A stretch of 64,000 nt of DNA from Vibrio coralliirubri. Its GTDB lineage: Bacteria; Pseudomonadota; Gammaproteobacteria; Enterobacterales; Vibrionaceae. The notes under the pieces are model-generated. The model did no database searches, was not told the DNA's origin, and worked only from the letters and a program-made list of their open reading frames with translations. Of this stretch, positions 44,099 through 53,900 are shown piece by piece. The stretch's first letter is position 1, and every line of letters begins with the position of its first letter. Made by a program: the position numbers and the translations under genes. The stretch covers positions 2,170,001 to 2,234,000 of the forward strand of contig NZ_AP025470.1 in assembly GCF_024347375.1 (NCBI RefSeq), read 5' to 3'.

Positions 44099-45781
44099 GT
44101 GAATATCGACGTTGTTTTTCTGTTAGAACAAAACCCCATTCTCCTCATCTTTGTTGTTTTATCGATTGGATTAGCCATTGGTAAAATTCGTTTCGGTAGC
44201 CTCCAACTTGGTAATTCAATCGGTGTTTTGATTACTTCCCTTATCATGGGACATCTTGGCTTTTCTTTTAACGCAGATGCGCTCACCATTGGTTTCATGC
44301 TGTTCATCTACTGTGTTGGCATTGAAGCTGGACCAAACTTTTTCGGTATCTTCTTCAGAGACGGTAAGCACTACCTCATTCTGAGCCTTGTGGTACTTTC
44401 TACCGCAATTGCCCTAACCTATTTCAGTAGTCATTACCTTGGCCTAGGCTTTGGTTTATCTGCAGGCATGATGGCGGGGGCCTTAACAGCAACGCCGATA
44501 TTGGTAGGTGCTCAAGATGCTCTGAATTCTGGGCTTGCAGAATTACCAAGAAATATGGATTTGAGCCTGATTATCGAAAACCTATCAGTGGGTTACGCGA
44601 TGGCTTACTTGGTTGGCTTAATCAGTATGATTATGTTTGCCCGCTTGATTCCAAAGCTTCAAAAAGTCAACCTACACGACTCGGCAGAGCAAATCGCCCA
44701 AGAACGTGGTTTAGGCGCTTCAGGTCAGCGCAAGGTTTACCTACCCATTATTCGTGCTTATCGAGTGGGACCAGAGCTTATCTCTTGGACTGACGGTAAG
44801 AATCTGCGTGAACTGGGCATCTATCGCCAAACAGGGTGTTACATCGAGCGTATTCGACGTAATGGTATTCTTGCCCACCCAGATGGTGATGCGATTCTGC
44901 AAGAAGGCGATGAGATCGCATTGGTTGGTTTCCCAGACAGTCACGCTCGTCTAGACCCAAGCTTCCGTAACGGTAAAGAAGTTTTCGACCGTAACCTTCT
45001 CGATCTGCGTATCGTGGAAGAAGAGATCGTCGTTAAAAGTGACAGCATTGCAGGTAAGCGTCTTTCAGACTTGAACCTGTCTGAATACGGCTGTTTCCTT
45101 AACCGCGTAGTGCGTGCTCAAATAGAGATGCCGATGGACTTAAACATTGTGCTTTCTAAAGGTGACGTACTGCAGGTGAGTGGCGAAAAGAGTCGTGTGC
45201 ACGGCCTAGCTGAAAAAATTGGTTTCATCTCAATCCACAGCCAAATGGCGGATTTGATGGCCTTTTGTAGCTTCTTTATTTTGGGTATTTTGTTTGGTTT
45301 GATCACCATGACATTCGGTCAGGTTTCATTTGGACTAGGTAACGCAGTTGGCCTGCTTTTATCGGGTATCATGCTGGGCTTCTTACGAGCAAACCACCCT
45401 ACTTTCGGTTATGTGCCTCAGGGGGCATTGAACATGGTCAAAGACCTCGGTTTGATGTTCTTTATGGTCGGTATCGGCTTAAGCGCCGGTGGTAAGATAT
45501 TCGAACACTTAACCCAAGTTGGTCCGCAGGTAATCGGTGTCGCTCTGGTGGTCAGTGTCTTGCCGGTATTCTTTGCTTACTTGGTTGGCGCTTACGTATT
45601 GAAGATGAACCGAGCTCTGTTGTTTGGTGCGATCATTGGCGCGCGAACTTGCGCTCCGGCGATGGACATCGTAAATGACCACGCTCGCTCAACCATTCCA
45701 GCTCTGGGTTACGCAGGTACATACGCGATAGCCAATATATTGATGACTTTAGCGGGTACTTTCATCATCATCATTAGCTAG
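44099..45781 (+). CDS. ybjL: YbjL-like membrane transporter (AspT family with TrkA-C domains)
   Basis: A 560-residue inner-membrane protein, nearly co-linear with E. coli YbjL (561). About five membrane segments, then two RCK/TrkA-C-type cytoplasmic domains (about residues 205-375; [16 protein letters not shown] and [20 protein letters not shown]), then about five more membrane segments ending in [15 protein letters not shown]. The AspT/aspartate:alanine exchanger superfamily is implied; the substrate is unknown. Start is GTG at 44099. It lies next to grxA as in E. coli. A terminator follows at 45820-45856. Confidence 0.87.
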   Translation: MNIDVVFLLEQNPILLIFVVLSIGLAIGKIRFGSLQLGNSIGVLITSLIMGHLGFSFNADALTIGFMLFIYCVGIEAGPNFFGIFFRDGKHYLILSLVVLSTAIALTYFSSHYLGLGFGLSAGMMAGALTATPILVGAQDALNSGLAELPRNMDLSLIIENLSVGYAMAYLVGLISMIMFARLIPKLQKVNLHDSAEQIAQERGLGASGQRKVYLPIIRAYRVGPELISWTDGKNLRELGIYRQTGCYIERIRRNGILAHPDGDAILQEGDEIALVGFPDSHARLDPSFRNGKEVFDRNLLDLRIVEEEIVVKSDSIAGKRLSDLNLSEYGCFLNRVVRAQIEMPMDLNIVLSKGDVLQVSGEKSRVHGLAEKIGFISIHSQMADLMAFCSFFILGILFGLITMTFGQVSFGLGNAVGLLLSGIMLGFLRANHPTFGYVPQGALNMVKDLGLMFFMVGIGLSAGGKIFEHLTQVGPQVIGVALVVSVLPVFFAYLVGAYVLKMNRALLFGAIIGARTCAPAMDIVNDHARSTIPALGYAGTYAIANILMTLAGTFIIIIS

Positions 45782-46029
45782 CGTCTGCGGCTTTAAAAGC
45801 AGCCAAGCTTAGATATTTCAAATGCACTAATTCATCTTCGGATTAGTGCATTTTTTATGGCTTCTTTTCTCTCACTTGCTCTTAGAGCTCGTCGAACCTC
45901 AAATCCCATATCTGCTCTAAATTCTTTTCGAATCTCGTCACCCAAATCTCTCATCCGCTATTAAATCTCTTCGCATCCCGCCACTCGAATCCGGTATCTG
46001 CTCTTAAATCTCCGAGCTAAATAACAGAC
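45780..46029. repeat. Gap with degenerate short repeats
   Basis: Between the ybjL and fabV terminators, the stretch about 45890-46015 carries repeated variants of ATATCTGCTCTAAAT / GTATCTGCTCTTAAAT and AAATCTC. It has the look of a decayed intergenic repeat. No gene seen. Confidence 0.4.
45820..45856 (+). terminator. ybjL terminator
   Basis: 12-bp stem AAATGCACTAAT/ATTAGTGCATTT with a 10-base loop and six T's. Confidence 0.88.
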
Positions 46030-46060
46030 AAAAAAATAGGCGCTCAATGAGCGCCTATTT
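46030..46060 (-). terminator. fabV terminator
   Basis: 11-bp stem AAATAGGCGCT/AGCGCCTATTT with CAATG loop and a T run on the minus strand. Confidence 0.87.
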
Positions 46061-46082
46061 CGTTTTGATTCGATTGTTTGAA

Positions 46083-47285
46083 TTAGATGTCAGCTACATC
46101 AAATTCAACAGCTGGGTTAACCTCAGCTTCGTAATCAACACCTTCAACACCGAAACCGAATAGCTTCAAGAACTCTTCTTTGTACTCTACGTAGTCAGTC
46201 AGTTCTTTTAGGTTCTCAGTTGTGATTTGAGGCCATAGGTTACGACAGTGATCTTGAATGTCTTCGCGAAGTTCTAGGTCATCTAGACGTAGACGGTTCA
46301 CTTCATCCACTTCTGCTGCGCTGCCGTCTTCTTTGTATAGACGTTGGCTGAACATACGGAAGATTTGTTCCATACAACCTTCGTGAATACCTTCTTCACG
46401 CATCTTCTTGAACACCATAGCGATGTAAAGAGGCATTACAGGAATAGCAGAGCTTGCTTGAGTCACAACAGACTTAAGAACAGCAACGTTTGCAGTACCG
46501 CCAGTTTGGCCTAGTTTCTCGTTAAGCGCTGACGCTGCACGGTCTAGATCCATCTTAGCTTTACCTAGCGCGCCATCCCAGTAGATTGGCCACGTTAGCT
46601 CAGTACCGATGTAGCTGTAAGCAACAGTTTTACAACCGTCAGCTAGAACACCCGCTTCAGATAGAGCGTTGATCCAAAGTTCCCAATCTTCACCGCCCAT
46701 TACAGTAACAGTGTCTTTGATCTCTTCTTCAGATGCAGGCTCAACACTTGCTTCGATGATCATGTCTTTGTTGGTATCAACAGCCGTTGATGTGTACGTT
46801 TCACCGATAGGTTTTAGAGCTGAACGAATCACTTCGCCAGTCTCTGGCATTTTACGCACTGGAGATGCCAGTGAGTACACAACCATATCGATTTGGCCTA
46901 GATCTTCTTTGATCAGGTCAATCGTTTTCTGTTTCGCTTCGTTAGAGAAAGCATCGCCGTTCAGGCTTTTTGAATACAGGCCTTCTTCTTTAGCTAGCTT
47001 GTCGAACGCTGCTGAGTTGTAAAAACCAGCTGTGCCCGGTTTTTTCTCAGTACCGGCTTTCTCAAAGAAAACACCGATAGTTGAAGCGCCGCCACCAAAT
47101 GCAGCCGCAATACGTGAAGACAAGCCGTAGCCACTTGAAGAGCCAACAACTAGTACACGTTTAGGTGCGTTTGCGATTGGGCCTTGAGCTTTTGTGTAAG
47201 CAATTTGTTCTTTTACATTAGCTTCACAACCGACTGGATGTGTTGTAGTACAGATGAATCCGCGAATTCGAGGTTTGATGATCAT
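46083..47285 (-). CDS. fabV: Trans-2-enoyl-ACP/CoA reductase FabV
   Basis: 400 residues, nearly identical in layout to V. cholerae FabV. It does the last step of fatty-acid elongation with NADH. Visible: Rossmann start [21 protein letters not shown], active-site Y-x8-K in [22 protein letters not shown], and [16 protein letters not shown] six bases upstream is in frame, but ATG 47285 ([10 protein letters not shown]) matches the family and has AGGAAG upstream. FabV is naturally tolerant of triclosan. It is separated from fadE by a terminator, so the two are not one operon. Confidence 0.96.
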   Translation of the reverse strand: MIIKPRIRGFICTTTHPVGCEANVKEQIAYTKAQGPIANAPKRVLVVGSSSGYGLSSRIAAAFGGGASTIGVFFEKAGTEKKPGTAGFYNSAAFDKLAKEEGLYSKSLNGDAFSNEAKQKTIDLIKEDLGQIDMVVYSLASPVRKMPETGEVIRSALKPIGETYTSTAVDTNKDMIIEASVEPASEEEIKDTVTVMGGEDWELWINALSEAGVLADGCKTVAYSYIGTELTWPIYWDGALGKAKMDLDRAASALNEKLGQTGGTANVAVLKSVVTQASSAIPVMPLYIAMVFKKMREEGIHEGCMEQIFRMFSQRLYKEDGSAAEVDEVNRLRLDDLELREDIQDHCRNLWPQITTENLKELTDYVEYKEEFLKLFGFGVEGVDYEAEVNPAVEFDVADI

Positions 47286-47453
47286 ATTCAACTTCCTTAA
47301 AAAATCAGGTTAAGGATAAAAGTTTCGTACGCAAATGGCATCTAATTTCTGTAAAAATGTGGTGAAAATGCAAGTGGTTGGAGCACTCAGCTGATATTTG
47401 CTGACTAAGTCACCATTTGTTAACGCATCTATTGCGACTTCTACGACAAAAAC

Positions 47454-47481
47454 AAAAAAGGCACCTAATTAGGTGCCTTTT
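47454..47481 (-). terminator. fadE terminator
   Basis: Long palindrome AAAAGGCACCTAATTAGGTGCCTTTT, T-rich on the minus strand, between fadE and fabV. Confidence 0.85.
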
Positions 47482-47494
47482 ATCGTTTCTTTAT

Positions 47495-49777
47495 CTAAGC
47501 AACGCTATTTAGCTTAGGTTTTAACTCTTTTCGCGTCAAAGTTTCACTAAAGTCATGACTGAAGTGGTCAACTTGAATCGCAGCGTAACGCAGTTTATCG
47601 GCAGCCACAATTTGGTCGACTTCTTCTTGCGTTAGCACATCAGCAGCAAGTGCTTGAGCTAACTTGTCTTGCAGTAAGCCTTTACGAGCCACTTTGCCCT
47701 CTTTCACTGCTTTGAAGATCTTACGCTCTAATGGCTTGATGCTGTACATCGCATTGAACGCGTTCTCCATTAAACCGACGCTGTCCTCTTCTTCCTTGCC
47801 GATGTAGCAAAGGTGAGTCAGACGTTCACGGTGTGCGCCCGGAGTCATCAAGCTTTCTGCTAGTTGAACTGTTAGGTTATCACTTGGTTTTTCGAAGTGG
47901 TTACCGACAGGGAAAACTAGGCCTTTAAGTACTTTACCCACCATCTTGTTCGGGAAGTTTCTGTACGCTTCTTGTAGCGATTTAGCCGCGTTGTGGAAAC
48001 AGTGCTGAACCGCGTAGTGTACGTAGTCTAGGTCAGCTTGTTGACGACCTTCGTCTTCATACTTCTTAAGCGCTGCTGACGCCATGTAAAGGTAACTTAG
48101 GCCATCACCTAAACGTGCTGAAATAAGCTCTTTACGTTTCAGTTCACCACCTAGCGTTAGCATTGCGAAGTCCGCACTTACTGCAAGCGCACGACTCAAA
48201 CGAGTTAAGTCTTGGTAATAAGGCTTAGTTGGACCGCTCATGTCGGCTTTAATGAATTTAGAGCCAGTTAGTGCTGCACCGAACGCGCCGAACGTGTTCT
48301 TAGTTGCGTGAGAGATATGCTTGAACAGCAAGCTATCAAAGTCTTTCGCACCTTGCTTCTCATCCGGGTTTGCTGCAGCTTCCATTTCGCTTAACACGTA
48401 TGGGTGACAACGTGTCGCACCTTGACCAAAGATCATCAGGTTACGAGTCAGGATGTTCGCACCTTCTACTGTGATAGCAACTGGAATACCTAGGTAAGGC
48501 GCAGCCAAGTAGTTCATTGGACCATCTTGAATTGCACGACCAGAGTGGATATCCATTGAATCATTCAGGATAGTACGCGCCATTTCTGTCATATGATATT
48601 TCGCGATAGCCGTAACGATACCCGGCTTCTCTTTCATATCAAGTGAAGTAGTTGTCAGCGTTCGAGTCGCTTCTAGTAGATACGTTAAGCCACCAATACG
48701 GCCTAAGCTCTCCGCAACACCTTCAAACTTACCAATCGACATACCAAACTGCTTACGAACATACGCGTATGCGCCAGTTGTTCTCGCAGTTAGGTGGCCC
48801 ATTGCTGTACCCAGTGCTGGTAGTGAAATACCACGACCTGCAGACAGACATTCCACCAGCATACGCCAGCCTTTACCTGCGTAATCAGCGCCACCGATTA
48901 GCCACTCCATTGGGATAAATACATCGTGACCGCGTGTTGGACCGTTCATGAATGCAAGACCAAGTGGGTCATGACGTTCACCAATCACAACACCTTCGTG
49001 GTCAGCTGGGATTAGCGCACAAGTGATACCGATGTCTTCCTTGTCGCCAAGCAGCTTTTCTGGATCGTGCAGTTTGAAAGCCAGACCAAGTACCGTCGCT
49101 ACTGGTGCTAGCGTAATATAACGTTTGTTCCAGTTAAGCTTGATACCTAGTGTCTCTTTACCTTCGTGCATTCCCATACACACAGTACCGACATCAGGGA
49201 TACCACCCGCATCAGAACCCGCTTCTGGGCCTGTCAGTGCGAAACATGGGATATCTGTGCCGTCAGCAAGGCGAGGCAGCCAGTAGTCTTTCTGATCTTG
49301 AGTACCGTAGTGAGACAGCAGCTCACCAGGACCAAGAGAGTTTGGAACCATTACCGAAACCGCAGTACTGATACTACGCGTCGCAATCTTAGTTACGATA
49401 GTTGAGTTAGCGTGTGCTGAGAATTCACGACCGCCATACTCTTTCGCAATAATTAGCGAAAAGAAACGCTCTTTACGTAAGAAGTTCCACACCTCTTCAG
49501 GGAGGTCTCGATCTTCTTTTACAATTTGGTGGTCATCAAGCATAGCGAGCAAGGTTTCAAGCTCATTATCCATGAACGATTGCTCTTCTGCTGTCAGCTG
49601 AGGTTTTGGGTATTGGTGCAGCTTAGTGAAATCTGGCTTACCAGAAAACAGCTCTCCGTCCCACCACACGCTACCCGCTTCCATCGCTTCTTTCTCGGTG
49701 CTAGATAGTGGTGGTAGTACTTTTTTAAAGAGTTTAAAAGCTGGGTCACTTACCCATTTTTGTCTTAGAGAGCTCAT
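47495..49777 (-). CDS. fadE: Acyl-CoA dehydrogenase FadE
   Basis: 760 residues. It performs the first oxidation step of fatty-acid beta-oxidation with FAD. The dehydrogenase core lies at about residues 90-480 (LTGPEAGSDAGGIPD, RGISLPALGTAMGHL, IQDGPMNYLAAPYLG), followed by the DUF1974 C-terminal region specific to FadE. E. coli FadE is 814 residues; this one lacks the N-terminal hydrophobic part, as is common in vibrios, so it starts in cytoplasmic sequence. The upstream PsrA-like regulator gene is co-oriented, with 55 bases between and no terminator, so shared transcription is likely. Confidence 0.94.
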   Translation of the reverse strand: MSSLRQKWVSDPAFKLFKKVLPPLSSTEKEAMEAGSVWWDGELFSGKPDFTKLHQYPKPQLTAEEQSFMDNELETLLAMLDDHQIVKEDRDLPEEVWNFLRKERFFSLIIAKEYGGREFSAHANSTIVTKIATRSISTAVSVMVPNSLGPGELLSHYGTQDQKDYWLPRLADGTDIPCFALTGPEAGSDAGGIPDVGTVCMGMHEGKETLGIKLNWNKRYITLAPVATVLGLAFKLHDPEKLLGDKEDIGITCALIPADHEGVVIGERHDPLGLAFMNGPTRGHDVFIPMEWLIGGADYAGKGWRMLVECLSAGRGISLPALGTAMGHLTARTTGAYAYVRKQFGMSIGKFEGVAESLGRIGGLTYLLEATRTLTTTSLDMKEKPGIVTAIAKYHMTEMARTILNDSMDIHSGRAIQDGPMNYLAAPYLGIPVAITVEGANILTRNLMIFGQGATRCHPYVLSEMEAAANPDEKQGAKDFDSLLFKHISHATKNTFGAFGAALTGSKFIKADMSGPTKPYYQDLTRLSRALAVSADFAMLTLGGELKRKELISARLGDGLSYLYMASAALKKYEDEGRQQADLDYVHYAVQHCFHNAAKSLQEAYRNFPNKMVGKVLKGLVFPVGNHFEKPSDNLTVQLAESLMTPGAHRERLTHLCYIGKEEEDSVGLMENAFNAMYSIKPLERKIFKAVKEGKVARKGLLQDKLAQALAADVLTQEEVDQIVAADKLRYAAIQVDHFSHDFSETLTRKELKPKLNSVA

Positions 49778-49832
49778 AGTTCAGATCCTTTTGTTCACTA
49801 TATTGGTTGTGAATGTTTCGCTTTTTATTGTT

Positions 49833-50462
49833 TTATTCTTCTGCTGACATGCCAGCGGCTAAATATGGAATAAGAATATCAACCACTGCCTTAGCATCTA
49901 TCTTTCTGTCATAGTCATTCTCTGCAATTTCTACTAGAGCCTGACTTGATGCCATGGTGAATACACAAGTCCCTAGGGTGAAGTGTAATCGCCAAAATAA
50001 CTGTTCTTGAGTGAGGTTCGGATTCGCCTTCATTACTGACGTCGTAAACAAAGAAAGTACTTCGCTATAACGGGTAGTAATGAACCAACGCAAGTGCCCT
50101 TGCACATCCGTATAGCCTCTGCCGATGAGTAACATGAATCGGCTGGTACCATTTGGCCTAACATCATTAAGTGCTCTTAGTGGCTGTCTCAACGACTCAA
50201 ACACGTCACTCATAGAATACGTTTCGTTCAAGTTTAAGTTCACTAATGCATCTTGTAGTGCTGGCATAAATGCTTCCAAGTAACGATTGAGTACCGCACG
50301 AACCAGAGTCTTCTTATCGCCAAAGTGATAGTTCACTGAAGCTAAGTTGACATTCGCTTTACTCGTAATCGTACGTAAAGAGGTGTCATTAAAACCGTGC
50401 TCAGCAAATAAGCCTTCCGCCACATCTAAGATTTTGTCTTTGGTTGTACTTCTTGGTGCCAT
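49833..50462 (-). CDS. psrA: TetR-family regulator, PsrA-like
   Basis: A 209-residue protein. Residues 1-55 form the TetR HTH (TKDKILDVAEGLFAEHGFNDTSLRTITSKANVNLASVNYHFGDK) and the rest a ligand-binding helical domain (SRFMLLIGRGYTDVQGHLRW). Position upstream of fadE, and the AAAC-N4-GTTT operator-like palindrome seventeen bases ahead of its own start, match PsrA regulators that sense long-chain acyl-CoA. A further in-frame ATG at 50471 is possible; ATG 50462 has GAGTG seven bases upstream and matches MAPRSTT-type starts. A FadR-like palindrome also lies upstream. Confidence 0.8.
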   Translation of the reverse strand: MAPRSTTKDKILDVAEGLFAEHGFNDTSLRTITSKANVNLASVNYHFGDKKTLVRAVLNRYLEAFMPALQDALVNLNLNETYSMSDVFESLRQPLRALNDVRPNGTSRFMLLIGRGYTDVQGHLRWFITTRYSEVLSLFTTSVMKANPNLTQEQLFWRLHFTLGTCVFTMASSQALVEIAENDYDRKIDAKAVVDILIPYLAAGMSAEE

Positions 50463-50478
50463 TTCAATCACTCGTATT

Positions 50479-50490
50479 AAACAACTGTTT
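50479..50490. promoter_or_regulatory. PsrA-type operator palindrome
   Basis: AAACAACTGTTT fits the AAAC-N4-GTTT arms of the PsrA consensus. It lies immediately upstream of the regulator's own start, so autoregulation is likely (inference). Confidence 0.5.
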
Positions 50491-50545
50491 GAAATATACG
50501 CCTAGTACATTTATTTAACAAGCAAGCAACATCACATTTTCACAA

Positions 50546-50562
50546 ATTGGTCGTACCAGTTA
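50546..50562. promoter_or_regulatory. FadR-like operator
   Basis: ATTGGTCGTACCAGTTA contains TGGT-N3-ACCA, the core of known FadR sites. It lies about 85 bases upstream of the PsrA-like gene. Confidence 0.45.
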
Positions 50563-50639
50563 ATAAAACTCAGCACTAACCGATTGAATCACTGTGTGTT
50601 TACAAAAAAAGAAAAAAATAATGAATTTTCTTGGAACTG

Positions 50640-50800
50640 AAATGGAAATGGAGGGTCATAAATTAGGTAGAAAACAGCGTATTTAGAAGTTTAACAGGCC
50701 GTCAAACTTGTTCTTCTCACTGCTTTCTTAATTACTGCATTTTCCTTATTAACTCCTATACTTGTATCCGCCCAAACCACGTTGGTTTGGGCTTTTTTTT
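50640..50800 (+). ncRNA. Candidate small RNA ending at an orphan terminator
   Basis: The 3' end is placed by a perfect 10-bp stem GCCCAAACCA/TGGTTTGGGC with a CGT loop and eight T's (50770-50800), oriented opposite to both neighbouring genes. The 5' end is a guess; no convincing -10/-35 pair was fixed. ACTCCT near 50750 could pair with Shine-Dalgarno sequences. Known Vibrio small RNAs were not recognised. Confidence 0.3.
50770..50800 (+). terminator. Orphan plus-strand terminator
   Basis: GCCCAAACCA/TGGTTTGGGC stem, CGT loop, T8. No plus-strand coding gene precedes it. Confidence 0.85.
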
Positions 50801-50842
50801 GTGTGTTGTTCCGATACCTTTTCTTTAGCGGGTACTCGACAC

Positions 50843-50870
50843 AAAAAAGCCCCCGAAATCGAGCGCTTTT
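50843..50870 (-). terminator. Adhesin gene terminator
   Basis: Imperfect stem with outer AAAAGC/GCTTTT and inner GC pairs. On the minus strand it ends in six T's, downstream of the adhesin stop. Confidence 0.6.
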
Positions 50871-50906
50871 CTTACGTTAAGCGTTAGAGCCTTTCACATT
50901 ATCTAA

Positions 50907-53900
50907 TTAAGCAGCATCATTTTTTATCAGCTCTCCCAGCACGGCTAGGTCATTACCTAGGTCAACCGAACCACCCAGTTCAGTCGCAATCCCCTCAACA
51001 ACGATAGTTTGGACATCATCCCCTCCATTGATTGGAATGGACAAAGCGATATCTTCTCCGTCGACAGAGACCTCAATCGCATCAAGTAGCTCGGCCATTT
51101 GAGTCTCATCTTGAGGGTCTTCGACCAAATCATTGAGGTCAATCAGATCCCCAGAACCACCTGTATAAAGCTCGAAATCTTTAATAATATCAGTACCGTT
51201 GTCGAGCGCAGAGTCTAGCCAAGTGAAGATGTTGTCTCCGCTATCTCCAATAAGCAGATCGTTGCCTGACTCGGCATACAAAGGTTCATTACTCGCAGCA
51301 CTAATAACGTTATATTGCTGCGGTTCTTCGATATCTATTGTGACCGTCTCTACCGTGCTTTCTGCACCATTAGAGTCGACCGCGACATAATCAAACTGCG
51401 GGTCTTCAGTTACCGCCTCGTTACCTTGGACATAGCGTAACTCCCAACTGCCCCCTGTCGATGACAGCTCCATCCCAACAATCGGATTGTCTGGTGAAGA
51501 ATAACTAAAATCATACAGAATTTGGCTATTCCCTGTATCTCCTGGATCTTTTTGATATTGCTCCGTCTGAGTAGTGCCATCAGCAAAGGTATAGAGCACT
51601 TCAACATAAACATTACTATCAGTGTTAAATGAACCACCCAACCCATCTAAACCAAAATCAACAACCTCTAATGGATTATTAGTAAAATCGAGGACCAAGG
51701 TCTCCTGTTTGTTCATACCTCTACCATCGGTATCACCAATACCAAAACCAACATGAGATTGTTCGCCTTGATACTGCTTCAACGGTTTATTATTGTTATC
51801 TTCGATCGTTAGTGTAATCGTATTACCGTTATCTAGCGTAATAAGTCTCTCTGTTGGTGAAACTTCCACACCCCAATTATAGAAACCATCAACAAGCTCT
51901 GGCATATCCTCAGGATCGCCACTAAAGCCCATTTCAAACATTTCTCCAGGCCCAGCTACAAAACTGATATTGTTCGGAACAAACAACTCACCGTTATCAA
52001 CATCAGACTGTACGATTTCTCTCGTGACGCCATTTTCATCGGTATACAAAAGGCTGCCGTTGGTTGGCAAACTTTCGATTCGAATATTAAGTGGAATGTC
52101 GTCATGGTCATCTTCTATATCCGAGATATAATCTGGCATGCCGCCATCTTCAGAATCGAAGAGAATAGGTATAATCGCGTCCTCATCATTAACGACCGTA
52201 AAGCTGGTCGCTTCAGGTGCGTCATTGACACCATTGATTGTTATCTCGATAACATGCTCTACACCATCAATCGCGGTTACCACATATCTTTCAATAACCG
52301 TGTCATCATCATTCAAGTATTGAACCGCATCGTTATCAACGACATAACTCCATGCGCCCTCTGGAGTAATCGTTAACATACCCAAAGCAAGTGCATAAGT
52401 AGACCCAATAGGGGTAAACACACCATTAGGTTTAAAGGCGGGCATGTCACTCGTGTCGACATCAGTAATCGTTAAAGTACCTGACGCTGAAAGTTCGTTG
52501 GTATCAGGATCGACATTAACATCTTCCGTCACCTCACCCATGTCAGAATCACCTTCACCAACGGTAATCTCAGATGGATCATCGGCACCATTGATGGTAA
52601 TCGTCACTTCGCTTGTGGTTCCGTCAATCGCAGTAACCGTGTAAACCTCAGTAACGAACTCATCGTCATCAAGATATTGCACATCATCGTTATCTACAAC
52701 GTACGTCCATTCGCCATCATCGGTTATGGTCAACATACCTAACGCGGTATCATTGGTCGAACCTTCTGGATTAAACGTTCCGTTCGGTTCAAAGGCCACA
52801 ACATCATTGGCATCTACATCAGTAATCGTCAGTGTTCCCGTCGCCATCAAGTCATTGCTTTCAGGATCGACATCGACATCTTCCGTCACCTCACCCATAT
52901 CAGAGTCACCTTCTCCAACGGTGATCTCCGATGGATCATCGGCACCGTTGATGGTGATGGTCACTTCACTTGTGGTTCCGTCAATGGCAGTAACCGTGTA
53001 AACCTCAGTGACGAACTCATCGTCATCAAGATATTGCACATCGTCGTTGTCTACGACGTAAGTCCATGCTCCATCATCGGTTATGGTCAACATACCCAAT
53101 GCGGTCTCATTGGTCGAACCTTCTGGATTAAACGTTCCGTTGGGTTCAAAAGCCGCGACATCATTGGCATCAACATCAGTGATCGTCAATGTTCCTGTCG
53201 CCATCAAGTCATTGCTTTCAGGATCGACATCGACATCTTCCGTCACTTCACCCATGTCAGAATCACCTTCACCAACAGTAATCTCAGACGGATCATCGGC
53301 ACCGTTGATGGTGATGGTCACTTCACTTGTGGTTCCGTCAATCGCAGTAACTGTGTAAACCTCGGTAACAAACTCATCGTCATCAAGATATTGCACATCA
53401 TCGTTGTCTACGGTGTAAGTCCATTCACCATCGTCGGTAATGGTCAACATGCCTAACGCGGTACCATTGGTTGATCCTTCAGGATTAAACACACCGTTTG
53501 GTTGAAAAGCAGCGACATCGTTATCGTCGACATCGGTGATCGTTAGTGTCCCAGAAGTAATTAAGTTGTTGCTCTCTAGGTCTACATCCACATCTTCAGT
53601 CACTTCACCAGTATCTGAATCACCTTCATCTACGGTTATATCAGATGGGTCATCGGCACCGTTAATAGTGATGATCACCTCACTCGTAGTACCGTCACTT
53701 GCTGTCACAGTATAAACTTCAGTAACGAACTCATCGTCATCCAAGTACTGAACGTCATCGTTGTTAACTACGTAAGTCCAAGCACCATCAGGGGCGATGC
53801 TCAATACACCTAGCTGTGATTCGTTTGTTGAACCTACGAGGTTAAACTCACCATCAGCTGAAAAGGTAGGAGTGTCGCTGTCTACATCTGTAATCACAAT

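Larger units (their letters stand above)
50463..50906. other. Regulatory gap between PsrA-like gene and adhesin; possible small RNA
   Basis: 444 bases holding the PsrA-type and FadR-like sites on the left. A strong plus-strand terminator (50770-50800) has no plus-strand gene before it, and the adhesin's own minus-strand terminator is at 50843-50870. The 100-150 bases before the orphan terminator include an anti-Shine-Dalgarno-like AACTCCT and a U-rich terminator tail, so a small RNA ending near 50800 is possible. Confidence 0.5.

Noticed and set aside
48652..48918. Antisense frame inside fadE
   Set aside because: No ribosome site, and fadE is well conserved on the opposite strand.
52104..53456. 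Several plus-strand frames of 60-140 codons opposite the adhesin repeats
   Set aside because: They repeat with the 357-bp unit and are by-products of acidic repeat codons on the other strand.
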